DNA of 64,000 nt from Polaribacter sp. (GTDB taxonomy: Bacteria; Bacteroidota; Bacteroidia; Flavobacteriales; Flavobacteriaceae). Location of the stretch: assembly GCA_029238315.1 (NCBI GenBank), contig JAQWGI010000025.1:30664-94663 (forward strand). Direction: 5' to 3'. The notes below the pieces were generated by a model. The model had not been told where the DNA came from and ran no database searches. It saw nothing but the letters and a program-made list of their open reading frames with translations. Positions 20,338 through 28,936 of the stretch are shown here, piece by piece. Positions within the stretch are counted from its first letter, which is position 1. Each line of letters starts with the position of its first letter. Both the position numbers and the translations under genes were made by a program.

Positions 20338-20988
20338 ATGAAAAGAGCATTAATTTTATTAGCATTATCTTTAACAGTAGTAGTCTCTGCACAAAAAAAA
20401 ATAAGTCAAGGAGTTATTATTTCTAAACAAACAATGACAAGTGATAACGATCAAGCAAACCAACAATTTGCAATGATGGGAGATGTAAAATCTACAACCT
20501 TTTTTAAAGGAGCCAAATCTAGATCAGAAATATCAAATCCAATGTCTGGTGATGTTACAACTATTACTGATCAAAAAACAGGAAGCATACTTGTTTTAAT
20601 GGAAAACCCAATGCTTGGTAAAGTATACATGTTACAGAATAATGATGTTACTGAAGAAGATTTAAAAAACATAAAAATTACAGCTACCGGCAAAACTAAA
20701 GTTGTTTTAGGACACACGTGTAAACAATACATTATCACTGGAGAAACGCAAGGTCAAAGTATTGACATGGAGCTATTTACAACGGAAGCAATTAATATTG
20801 CATCGCAACAAACAGCAATGCTCGGTAATAAACTAAAAGGTTTTCCATTGTATTCTATAATGAAAATGAACCAAATGGGTGTTAATATGACCATCACAAC
20901 TGAAGTTACAGAAATACAAAAAGAGGTTGATGTGAAAGATAAAAGCTTTAGCTTAACACCACCTGAAGGTTACGAAAAAATGAATTAA
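20338..20988 (+). CDS. DUF4412-type exported protein
   Basis: The 216-residue protein has a signal peptide cleaved near VVSAQ and then one domain resembling DUF4412 of Bacteroidota. Features are a repeated beta pattern, SKQTMTSDN, KSTTFFKGAKSRSE, TITDQKTGSILVLMEN and LGHTCKQYIITGETQGQSI, and a C-terminal FSLTPPEGYEKMN. Proteins of this group are periplasmic or secreted and have no assigned activity. It has terminators on both sides, so it is transcribed alone. The family assignment is from memory of the motif style. Confidence 0.7.
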   Translation: MKRALILLALSLTVVVSAQKKISQGVIISKQTMTSDNDQANQQFAMMGDVKSTTFFKGAKSRSEISNPMSGDVTTITDQKTGSILVLMENPMLGKVYMLQNNDVTEEDLKNIKITATGKTKVVLGHTCKQYIITGETQGQSIDMELFTTEAINIASQQTAMLGNKLKGFPLYSIMKMNQMGVNMTITTEVTEIQKEVDVKDKSFSLTPPEGYEKMN

Positions 20989-21015
20989 AAAGTTTTATAA
21001 AAACATTTTAACGTA

Positions 21016-21045
21016 AAAAAATCCAGCCTAAAGGCTGGATTTTTT
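21016..21045. terminator. Bidirectional terminator between DUF4412 gene and fhs
   Basis: Stem AAAAATCCAGCC/GGCTGGATTTTT with loop TAAA and A/T tracts on both sides serves both convergent genes. Confidence 0.88.
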
Positions 21046-21076
21046 CTTTTCTCTATTTTACATTTTACACCAATAA

Positions 21077-22753
21077 TTAAGACAACCCCGAAATTACTCC
21101 GTTATTATCTATCGTCATGTTTTCAGAAGCTGGTTTTCCAGGCAAACCTGGCATACGCATCATCTTTCCTAAAATCGGAATTATAAATTGTGCTCCTGCC
21201 GCTATTTCAATTTCTCTTACAGTAACTGAAAATCCAGTTGGTCTTCCAATTAATTTATCATCATCAGAAAAAGATTTTTGTGTTTTTGCCATACAAATAG
21301 CAAAATCATTAAATCCTAAACGATCAATTCTTCGTAAATTTAATTCGGCTTTTTTATCATAAATAACAGCATCAGCACCATAAATTTCTTTTGCAATGGT
21401 TGCTATTTTATCTTTTACAGGGCTTTTCCAATCATATAAAGGCTTAAATTGCGTAGCTTTATTTTCAACAACATTTACAACTGCAGTTGCTAAATTGCTT
21501 GTTCCCTCTCCTCCTTTTGCCCATCCCTCAGACAATACAGCTTCCACTCCTATACTAGCACAAGTATCTTTTATAAACTGTACTTCTTCATCAGAATCTG
21601 ATACAAAAGAATTAATTGCTACAACAGGCTCAATATTAAATTTACGAATGTTTTCGATGTGTTTTTCAAGGTTTTTAAATCCTTCTCTAACTTTATCTAA
21701 ACTTGGCGTATTGTATGCATCTGGTTTTGCTCCTCCGTGATGGCGCAATGCTCTTATTGTAGCAACCAGCACAACACACTTTGGGTTTAAACCAGCAAAT
21801 GCTGATTTGATATTCAAGAATTTTTCCGCCCCCAAGTCTGCACCAAAACCTGCTTCTGTAACCACATAATTAGACAAAGACAATCCCATTTTTGTTGCCA
21901 AAACCGTGTTTGTTCCTTGTGCAATATTTGCAAAAGGACCGCCATGAATAATTGCTGGATTTTCTTCTAAAGTCTGCACTAAATTTGGCTTTATGGCATC
22001 TTTTAATAAAATTGCCATGGCGTTTTCTGCATTTAAATCGCGTGCAAAAACTGGTTCTTTATCAAATGTAAATCCGATAAAAATATCCCCTAAACGTTTT
22101 TTTAAATTTTCAAAATTAGTAGCCATACATAAAATCGCCATCACCTCAGAAGCTGGTGTAATATTGAATCCGTCTTGCCTTGGTATTCCGTTTGCTGTTC
22201 CGCCTAAACCAATAGTAATATCTCGCAAAGCTCTATCATTCATGTCAATAACACGTTTCCATAAAATAGTACGCGGATCAATATTTAAATTTCCAACTTT
22301 GCTTTGTAAATTATTATCAATTAAAGCAGACAATAAATTATTTGCTTTTTCAACCGCATTAAAATCGCCCGTAAAGTGCAAATTAATATCTTCCATTGGC
22401 ACAACTTGTGAGTGACCTCCTCCAGCAGCTCCTCCTTTTATTCCAAAAACTGGACCTAAAGATGGCTCTCTTAAAACTACAGTTGCCTGCTTTCCGATTT
22501 TATTTAAACCCTCTGTTAAACCAATAGAAACTGTTGTTTTTCCTTCGCCAGCAGGTGTTGGCGTTAAAGCAGTTACCAACACTAAATTATTTTGCTTAAT
22601 ATCTTCTTCATTAATTAAATCTAACGGTAACTTGGCTTTGTATTTTCCATACATTTCCATACTGTCTTCATCAATATTTAATTTTGCTGCAATTTCTTTA
22701 ATGTGCACTAGATTTTTAGCTTGTGCAATTTCAATATCAGTTTGATAAGCCAT
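21077..22753 (-). CDS. fhs: Formate-tetrahydrofolate ligase
   Basis: The 558-residue enzyme makes 10-formyl-THF from formate, THF and ATP. The P-loop TPTPAGEGKTTVSIGL starts near residue 66. VLREPSLGPVFGIKGGAAGGG, DINLHFTGD and FGADLGAEKFLNIK are hallmark motifs, with FKPLYDW and MPGLPGKPASENMTID toward the end. Length and motifs are standard. An 18-bp dyad, TACTTAT-TTTG-ATAAGTA, at 22779-22796 lies 26 bp upstream and could be an operator, but this is weak. Confidence 0.97.
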   Translation of the reverse strand: MAYQTDIEIAQAKNLVHIKEIAAKLNIDEDSMEMYGKYKAKLPLDLINEEDIKQNNLVLVTALTPTPAGEGKTTVSIGLTEGLNKIGKQATVVLREPSLGPVFGIKGGAAGGGHSQVVPMEDINLHFTGDFNAVEKANNLLSALIDNNLQSKVGNLNIDPRTILWKRVIDMNDRALRDITIGLGGTANGIPRQDGFNITPASEVMAILCMATNFENLKKRLGDIFIGFTFDKEPVFARDLNAENAMAILLKDAIKPNLVQTLEENPAIIHGGPFANIAQGTNTVLATKMGLSLSNYVVTEAGFGADLGAEKFLNIKSAFAGLNPKCVVLVATIRALRHHGGAKPDAYNTPSLDKVREGFKNLEKHIENIRKFNIEPVVAINSFVSDSDEEVQFIKDTCASIGVEAVLSEGWAKGGEGTSNLATAVVNVVENKATQFKPLYDWKSPVKDKIATIAKEIYGADAVIYDKKAELNLRRIDRLGFNDFAICMAKTQKSFSDDDKLIGRPTGFSVTVREIEIAAGAQFIIPILGKMMRMPGLPGKPASENMTIDNNGVISGLS

Positions 22754-22884
22754 TCTATTATAGTTTAAGTTGTGTATCTACTTATTTTGATAAGTAAATA
22801 TATAAAAAATTAATATGCAATTTTAATCAATTGTATTAATGAATTGAAAAACAAGAATCTTATGATACAAATATGAGAAAACAA

Positions 22885-22915
22885 TTGGTTACTCTTTTTT
22901 GAAATACTATATTTG
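22885..22915 (+). promoter_or_regulatory. Probable secDF promoter
   Basis: TTGG (22885-22888), 19 bases, then TATATTTG (22908-22915) matches the Bacteroidota consensus except for one base in the -33 box. It lies 41 bases before the secDF ATG. Confidence 0.6.
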
Positions 22916-22956
22916 CACGTTTTTACAAAGAAGTCGATTAATATATACATAAGAAG

Positions 22957-25941
22957 ATGCAAAACAAAGGACTTATCAGATTATTCGCAATCCTTTTTGG
23001 GTTAGTGAGTTTATATCAATTATCATTTACCTATTTCGCAGGAAATATTGAAGATGCTGCTAAAGTGTATTCAAAAAAGAAAGCAACCGATAATAACGGT
23101 AGAGCTCTAGCTAATTTCGAGAATAAATACTTAGACAGTGTTGGGAATATCAAATCTATAAACTTAGGATTTACTGAGTATAGCTATAATGATATTAAAG
23201 ACAAAGAAATGAATCTTGGCCTTGATTTAAAAGGTGGAATTAACGCTATTTTACAAGTTTCCGTAAAAGACATCTTAGTTGGATTGTCTAACGAATCTAG
23301 CAATACAGTTTTTAATGAGGCTCTAGTTGCAGCGGATGCAGCACAAAAAAATAGTTCTGATACGTATTTAAATTTGTTCTTCGCTGAATTTGAAAGATTA
23401 AGCAACGGAACAATTAAGTTAAGTGATCCTTCTATATTTGGAACAAAAAATTTAGCTGAGAAAGGCATCGACTTTAACAAAACAAATGTAGAAGTTAAGC
23501 CAATTATACAAACTGAAATAGACAGTTCTATTGATACTGCTTTCGAAGTATTACGTAGTAGAATTGATAAATTCGGGGTAACACAACCAAGCATTCAACG
23601 TGTTGGAAACTCTGGAAGAATTCAAATTGAATTGCCAGGAGCAAAAGATATTGAGCGTGTTAGAAAATTATTAGAAAGTACTGCAAAATTACAATTCTGG
23701 GAAGTTTTTACAAATACAGAAGTTCAAAATTTCTTTTTTGAAGCGAACTCAAAAGTAACTGAGCTTTTAAAAGTTGAGATAACTACTGAAAAGGAAGCTG
23801 TAAAAAAAGATAACATTGATAATTTATTAGGAGAAAGTGACTCTACCGAAGTAAACAACCAAAAAACATTATTTACGTATTTATATCCAAACGTTGCTCA
23901 AAATCAACAGCAAGTTAGCTCTTTAGTTGCACAAGCAAAAGTATCTGATACAGCAACTGTAAATAGTTTATTAAACAGAAAAGAAGTAAGAGCTCTATTG
24001 CCTAATAATTTAAGGTATGTGAAATTCTTATGGGATTACAAAGCACAACCAAACGCAGATAAAACTGCTGAAGTTATTAGCTTATATGCAATCAAATCAA
24101 ACAGAAAAGATGTTGCTACCATAGAAGGAGATGTTATTATAGATGCTGCACAGGTTTTTGACCAATTAGGAAACAAACCAGAAGTAAGTATGACGATGAA
24201 CAGTTCTGGTTCTAAGCAATGGGAAAAAATGACTACAGAAAATGCTGGTAAATTTGTTGCTGTGGTTTTAGATGATTATGTGTATACCGCACCTTCTGTA
24301 AACCAACCAATTTCTGGAGGTAGAACTTCAATTTCTGGTGGATTAATGACTATTACAGAAGCACAAGATATTGCAACGGTTTTAAAAGCCGGTAAATTAC
24401 CTGCTGCTGCAAGAATTATTCAAGCAGAAGTGGTTGGACCCTCTTTAGGTCAAGAATCTATTGATCGTAGTTTTAGTTCTTTCGGATTAGCAATACTTTT
24501 AGTATTAGTATGGATGATGTTCTATTACGGTAAAGCTGGAGCATATGCAAATGTTGCTTTATTAGTAAACATCTTATTTATCTTCGGAATCTTAGCGTCT
24601 TTTAGCGCCGTGTTAACATTACCTGGAATTGCAGGTATTATCTTAACAATTGGTATGTCTGTAGATGCAAACGTTATTATATTTGAAAGAATTAAAGAAG
24701 GTTTAAGAGGCGGAAAAGGCTTAAAACTAGCCGTTGAAGAAGGCTTTAGTGTAAAAGGTGCTTTATCTGCAATTATTGATGCAAATATTACGACTCTATT
24801 AACAGGTATTATTTTATATGTTTTTGGAACAGGACCAATTAAAGGTTTTGCTTTAACATTAATGATTGGTATTGCAACATCATTATTTACTGCTGTATTT
24901 ATTACAAGAATGTTAATTGATGGTGCTGTAAATAAAAATAGTAAATTAACGTTTAATACTTCTATTTCTAAAAACTGGTTCCAAAACATCAATATAGAGT
25001 TCTTAAGAAAACGTAAAATTGCTTACGTAATTTCTGGAGCTATTATTTTGGGAGGAATTGCTTCTATGGCAACACTTGGATTAAAACAAGGAGTAGATTT
25101 TAAAGGAGGACGTTCTTATGTTGTTCGTTTTGATCAACCAATGAACTCAACTGAAGTTGCTGAAGATTTAAAAGCTGTATTTGGTTCTGCTCCAGAAGTA
25201 AAAACGTATGGTTCTTCTAATCAATTAAAAATAACAACTGTTTTTAAAATTGATGATGAAGGTGTAACAGCTGATGAAGATGTACAAAACGCATTATTTA
25301 CAGGGTTAAAAGCTCATTTAGGAAACACAACATACGAAAACTTTAAACCAGGTTTTGAAAAAGCAGAAAATGCTAGCGGAATTATGAGTTACATGAAAGT
25401 TGACCCAACCATTGCCGATGATATTAAAACATCTGCATTATGGGCAGTTTTAGGTTCTTTAATCGTAGTTTTCTTATACATCTTATTACGTTTTAGAAAA
25501 ATATCATTTAGTGTTGGTGCTGTAATTGCGGTATTCCACGATGTATTAATTGTACTAGGAGTTTTCTCAATATTATACAAATTTATGCCGTTTGATATGG
25601 AAGTAGGACAATCATTTATTGCAGCCATATTAACAGTAGTTGGTTACTCTCTAAATGATACCGTGGTAATTTTTGATAGAATTAGAGAATTCGCTGGAAT
25701 TCACACAAAGTGGAAATATTCTGAAGTTGTAGACAAAGCATTAAGCTCTACCTTAGGAAGAACAATAAATACTTCTTTAACAACATTATTAGTAATGTTA
25801 GCAATCTTCTTTTTCGGAGGAGATTCTATTAAAGGATTTATGTTTGCATTAATTGTTGGTGTTGTAGTTGGAACATACTCTTCATTATTCGTAGCAACAC
25901 CAATTATGTTTGATTCTTCTAAGAAAGAAGAAAAGGCATAA
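22957..25941 (+). CDS. secDF: Fused protein translocase subunit SecDF
   Basis: The 994-residue protein is a single-chain SecD-SecF. SecD occupies about 1-640, with MNLGLDLKGGINAILQV after the first helix, the large periplasmic P1 domain, and TM segments bearing GMSVDANVIIFERIKEGLRGG. SecF begins near KRKIAYVISGAIIL and has KQGVDFKGGRSYVVRF and VGYSLNDTVVIFDRIRE. The conserved Asp and Arg of the transmembrane proton path are present. It pulls translocated proteins across the inner membrane using the proton gradient. Fusion is usual in Bacteroidota. Confidence 0.97.
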   Translation: MQNKGLIRLFAILFGLVSLYQLSFTYFAGNIEDAAKVYSKKKATDNNGRALANFENKYLDSVGNIKSINLGFTEYSYNDIKDKEMNLGLDLKGGINAILQVSVKDILVGLSNESSNTVFNEALVAADAAQKNSSDTYLNLFFAEFERLSNGTIKLSDPSIFGTKNLAEKGIDFNKTNVEVKPIIQTEIDSSIDTAFEVLRSRIDKFGVTQPSIQRVGNSGRIQIELPGAKDIERVRKLLESTAKLQFWEVFTNTEVQNFFFEANSKVTELLKVEITTEKEAVKKDNIDNLLGESDSTEVNNQKTLFTYLYPNVAQNQQQVSSLVAQAKVSDTATVNSLLNRKEVRALLPNNLRYVKFLWDYKAQPNADKTAEVISLYAIKSNRKDVATIEGDVIIDAAQVFDQLGNKPEVSMTMNSSGSKQWEKMTTENAGKFVAVVLDDYVYTAPSVNQPISGGRTSISGGLMTITEAQDIATVLKAGKLPAAARIIQAEVVGPSLGQESIDRSFSSFGLAILLVLVWMMFYYGKAGAYANVALLVNILFIFGILASFSAVLTLPGIAGIILTIGMSVDANVIIFERIKEGLRGGKGLKLAVEEGFSVKGALSAIIDANITTLLTGIILYVFGTGPIKGFALTLMIGIATSLFTAVFITRMLIDGAVNKNSKLTFNTSISKNWFQNINIEFLRKRKIAYVISGAIILGGIASMATLGLKQGVDFKGGRSYVVRFDQPMNSTEVAEDLKAVFGSAPEVKTYGSSNQLKITTVFKIDDEGVTADEDVQNALFTGLKAHLGNTTYENFKPGFEKAENASGIMSYMKVDPTIADDIKTSALWAVLGSLIVVFLYILLRFRKISFSVGAVIAVFHDVLIVLGVFSILYKFMPFDMEVGQSFIAAILTVVGYSLNDTVVIFDRIREFAGIHTKWKYSEVVDKALSSTLGRTINTSLTTLLVMLAIFFFGGDSIKGFMFALIVGVVVGTYSSLFVATPIMFDSSKKEEKA

Positions 25942-25962
25942 TTTAAAAAATAAACAATAAAG

Positions 25963-26011
25963 AAACCGTTTTGCATGTGCTGAATTTATTTCAGTAAATT
26001 CAAAACGGTTT
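25963..26011 (+). terminator. secDF terminator with a dispersed palindrome in its loop
   Basis: Stem AAACCGTTTTG (25963-25973) pairs with CAAAACGGTTT (26001-26011), followed by T. The 27-nt loop contains TGCTGAATTTATTTCAGTA (25978-25996), a copy of the repeat found in the trp operon. Confidence 0.82.
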
Positions 26012-26040
26012 TTTCATTCAATAACAAGCGCGTATCTTTG
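26010..26040 (+). promoter_or_regulatory. Promoter of hpt-adk, predicted to give a leaderless mRNA
   Basis: TTTT (26010-26013), 19 bases, TATCTTTG (26033-26040). The ATG at 26045 starts four bases after the -7 box, so the predicted start point coincides with the start codon. Confidence 0.55.
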
Positions 26041-26044
26041 CAAA

Positions 26045-27169
26045 ATGAACACCGTTAAACTACACGATTTAAGTTTCAACTCTTTTATAGAAGAAGAAGA
26101 GATTAGTAACATCGTACAATCATTAGCTACTCAAATAGCAAAAGATTGCGAGGGAGAAACGCCATTGTTTATTGGTATTCTTAACGGCTCGTTTATGTTT
26201 GTTTCTGACTTTGTAAAGAAATACAAAGGAGATTGCGAAATTTCTTTTGTAAAATTAGCTTCTTACGAAGGCACCTCTTCTACAGAAAATGTAAAACAAC
26301 TTGTTGGAATTAACGAAGACTTAGAAGGAAGAACTGTAATAATTTTAGAAGATATTATTGATACAGGAAACACACTTCAAGAAATATATAACATCTTTGA
26401 AAACAAAAAAGTGAAACAATTAAAAATTGCAACACTATTTTTTAAACCAGATGTATTTAAAAAAGAATTACCTATAGATTATATTGGCAAAAGCATTCCA
26501 GACAAATTTATTGTTGGTTATGGCTTAGATTACAATGGCCTTGGAAGAAATTTACCAAAAGTTTATCAACTAACAGCGCAACACAATACTAAAAAAATGA
26601 AAAACATTGTATTATTCGGTCCTCCAGGAGCAGGAAAAGGTACACAAGCAGATTTATTAAAAGAGAAATATAACTTAGTTCATATTTCTACAGGAGATGT
26701 TTTTAGATTCAATATCAAAAATGAAACAGATTTAGGTTTATTAGCTAAAAAATATATGGATGAAGGAGATTTAGTTCCGGATGAAGTAACAATTAACATG
26801 CTAAAAGCAGAAGTAAATAAAAATACTGATGCCAACGGATTTATCTTTGACGGTTTCCCTAGAACAGAATCTCAAGCAAAAGCATTGGATGCTTTTTTAG
26901 CTGAAAAAGGAGAAAAAATAAACGGAATGGTAGCTTTAGAAGTTTCTGAAGATTTATTAGTAGAACGTTTATTAGAAAGAGGAAAAACAAGCGGAAGAAC
27001 AGACGATACTGATGAAAGTAAAATTAGAAATCGTTTTAACGAATACAATACAAAAACTGCCATTTTAAAAGATTTTTATCAGGCACAAGGAAACTACTAT
27101 GGAGTAAACGGAGTTGGTTCTATTGATGCTATTACAAATCGTTTGGCAGCAATTTTTGACAAACTATAA
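26045..27169 (+). CDS. Bifunctional hypoxanthine phosphoribosyltransferase / adenylate kinase fusion
   Basis: Residues 1-178 are a complete HPRT: PRPP loop VIILEDIIDTGNT at 98-110, substrate region ILNGSFMFVSDF, and end VGYGLDYNGLGRNLPKVYQL. Residues 185-374 are a complete short adenylate kinase beginning MKNIVLFGPPGAGKGTQAD, with the P-loop at 192-199, FIFDGFPRTESQA and RTDDTDESKIRNRF. The join is the short linker TAQHNTKK. The two activities belong to purine salvage and AMP/ADP balance. The same fusion is familiar in Flavobacteriaceae. An internal ATG at residue 185 might also yield free kinase. obgE follows after 42 bp. Confidence 0.95.
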   Translation: MNTVKLHDLSFNSFIEEEEISNIVQSLATQIAKDCEGETPLFIGILNGSFMFVSDFVKKYKGDCEISFVKLASYEGTSSTENVKQLVGINEDLEGRTVIILEDIIDTGNTLQEIYNIFENKKVKQLKIATLFFKPDVFKKELPIDYIGKSIPDKFIVGYGLDYNGLGRNLPKVYQLTAQHNTKKMKNIVLFGPPGAGKGTQADLLKEKYNLVHISTGDVFRFNIKNETDLGLLAKKYMDEGDLVPDEVTINMLKAEVNKNTDANGFIFDGFPRTESQAKALDAFLAEKGEKINGMVALEVSEDLLVERLLERGKTSGRTDDTDESKIRNRFNEYNTKTAILKDFYQAQGNYYGVNGVGSIDAITNRLAAIFDKL

Positions 27170-27211
27170 AACTGTTAGTTTTTAAACAAATTAACATAAA
27201 TAATAGAAATA

Positions 27212-28201
27212 ATGACTGAAGGAAATTTTGTTGACTACATAAAAGTATATGCTTCTTCTGGTAACGGAGGTAGTGGATCTATGCATTTGCATAGAGAGAA
27301 ATTTATTACAAAAGGTGGTCCAGATGGTGGAGATGGCGGTCGTGGCGGACATATTATTATTCGTGGTAATAAAAATATGTGGACATTATTTCACTTAAAA
27401 TTTAAAAAACACTTTAGAGCAGAACAAGGTGGTTCTGGATCTAAAAGTAGAAGTACTGGACATGATGGAGATGATGTTTATGTAGATGTACCTTTAGGAA
27501 CAATTATTAGAGATGCAGATACTAATAATATTCTTTTTGAAATAACAGATGATCAGCAAGAAATAGTTTTGCTAAGAGGCGGAAAAGGGGGGTTAGGTAA
27601 CTGGCATTTTAAATCTTCAACAAATCAAACACCGCGTTATGCACAACCAGGAATGGAAGGACATGAAGGTTGGTTTTTATTAGAATTAAAGTTGTTGGCA
27701 GATGTTGGTTTGGTTGGATTTCCAAACGCAGGAAAATCTACGTTATTATCAGTAGTTACTTCTGCAAAACCAAAAATTGCAGATTATGCTTTTACTACCT
27801 TAAAACCCAACTTAGGTATTGTAGAATACCGAGATTTTAAAAGTTTTGTAATTGCAGATATTCCAGGAATTATAGAAGGAGCTGCTGAAGGAAAAGGATT
27901 AGGACATCGTTTTTTACGTCATATAGAGCGTAATTCAACATTATTATTTCTAGTTCCTGCAGATAGTGAAGATATCAATAAAGAATATGAAATCTTATTG
28001 AACGAGCTAAAAACACACAACCCAGAGTTGTTAGATAAACAACGCTTATTAGCAATTTCAAAAGACGATATGTTAGATGATGAATTAAGAGCAGAAATTA
28101 CAAAAGAATTGCCTGACGGAATTCCACATATATTTTTCTCTTCAATAGCTAACACGGGTCTCGTTGAATTAAAAGATCAACTTTGGAAAATGTTAAACTA
28201 G
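27212..28201 (+). CDS. obgE: GTPase ObgE/CgtA
   Basis: The 329-residue protein has the glycine-rich Obg domain (residues 1-158; [34 protein letters not shown]). A G domain follows with P-loop [10 protein letters not shown] near residue 169, [22 protein letters not shown] and ISKDD. The C-terminal OCT domain is absent, as in other Bacteroidota. It acts in large-subunit ribosome assembly and the stringent response. The stop codon lies inside a perfect 34-bp palindrome (28189-28222). Confidence 0.97.
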   Translation: MTEGNFVDYIKVYASSGNGGSGSMHLHREKFITKGGPDGGDGGRGGHIIIRGNKNMWTLFHLKFKKHFRAEQGGSGSKSRSTGHDGDDVYVDVPLGTIIRDADTNNILFEITDDQQEIVLLRGGKGGLGNWHFKSSTNQTPRYAQPGMEGHEGWFLLELKLLADVGLVGFPNAGKSTLLSVVTSAKPKIADYAFTTLKPNLGIVEYRDFKSFVIADIPGIIEGAAEGKGLGHRFLRHIERNSTLLFLVPADSEDINKEYEILLNELKTHNPELLDKQRLLAISKDDMLDDELRAEITKELPDGIPHIFFSSIANTGLVELKDQLWKMLN

Positions 28202-28222
28202 AAAATTTTCTAGTTTAACATT
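28189..28222. repeat. Perfect 34-bp palindrome spanning the obgE stop codon
   Basis: AATGTTAAACTAGAAAA is followed directly by its exact reverse complement with no spacer. The left arm encodes the last residues MLN and the TAG stop; the right arm is non-coding. It directly abuts another repeat, TTCTGAACTTGTTTCAGAA. Confidence 0.9.
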
Positions 28223-28290
28223 CTGAACTTGTTTCAGAATCTTATCAATGAGATTTCTCGTCTCTCATTCTTCGTTCTTTCGAAATGACG
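28219..28290. repeat. Dispersed repeat downstream of obgE
   Basis: The stretch has ATTCTGAACTTGTTTCAGAA followed by GAGATTTCTCG and TTCGAAATGACGAGG. It combines the TGCTGAA-type palindrome with an AATGAC end as in the other dispersed elements. Confidence 0.65.
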
Positions 28291-28311
28291 AGGAACTTTA
28301 AATAACAATAT

Positions 28312-28342
28312 AAAATAGATTTTCGTTTCGGAAATCTATTTT
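28312..28342. terminator. Hairpin between obgE and the convergent TonB-like gene
   Basis: Stem AAAATAGATTT/AAATCTATTTT with a 9-nt loop. It touches the stop of the minus-strand gene and can end both transcripts. Confidence 0.75.
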
Positions 28343-28815
28343 TAGTTTGCGTTAATTTGAATCGGAATTTGATATTGAGTAGTAACTGGAATTCCTCTTT
28401 TTGTTGCAGGAAAAAGTTTTGGTAAATTTTGCAAACTCGCAGTTATCAAACTATCAATTTCAGGAATTTCTGTTTTTAAAACAGTTGAAGTTGTAATTTT
28501 TTGAATTGACACATTTCCTTTGTTGTTAATCAACACCACAACATTTACCGTTTCGTTTACTGGGTTTTTAACTTCAATCTTGGTTTTGGCTAAATTTTTA
28601 GAAATATGTTGATGAATGGTTTCTATAAAACAATCGGTCTTTTTTTCTTTATCAATAAAGCTTTTGCAAGCATCAAAAGTTGGAAAAACATCTACAGAAG
28701 AAAAATCTATAATGGTATCAATTTCTTGTAATTGCGATTTATTTTTCAAACTGAAAAACTCACAAGATGTACCAATTAAAATGATTAAAAAAAGAGAAAG
28801 TACTCGAAATCGCAT
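28342..28815 (-). CDS. Small TonB-C-terminal-like lipoprotein
   Basis: The 157-residue protein has a lipobox (LIGTSCEF, Cys near 18). Its C-terminal half, NVVVLINNKGNVSIQKITTS and LITASLQNLPKLFPATKRGIPVTTQYQIPIQI, resembles the TonB C-terminal fold found in many Bacteroidota M56-associated proteins. A similar domain ends the neighbouring M56 protein (MVPGKQRSKTVGMMYTLPISFNVE), so this may be a duplicated partner. It lacks the TonB membrane helix and Pro-rich region and probably does not energise receptors. It is separated from the M56 gene by a terminator. Confidence 0.7.
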   Translation of the reverse strand: MRFRVLSLFLIILIGTSCEFFSLKNKSQLQEIDTIIDFSSVDVFPTFDACKSFIDKEKKTDCFIETIHQHISKNLAKTKIEVKNPVNETVNVVVLINNKGNVSIQKITTSTVLKTEIPEIDSLITASLQNLPKLFPATKRGIPVTTQYQIPIQINAN

Positions 28816-28880
28816 TGTATAAATTTACTAGGTAAAAGTACAATTTATAAACTATTCTAAAAAACAAACTAGATGTAAAG

Positions 28881-28914
28881 AACAAAAGACAGAAATTGAC
28901 TTCTGTCTTTTGTT
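28881..28914. terminator. Terminator of the BlaI/M56 operon
   Basis: A perfect 14-bp stem (28881-28894 with 28901-28914) with loop ATTGAC lies just past the M56 stop. Confidence 0.85.
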
Positions 28915-28936
28915 ATAATTCTTCTAATTTTAAATA

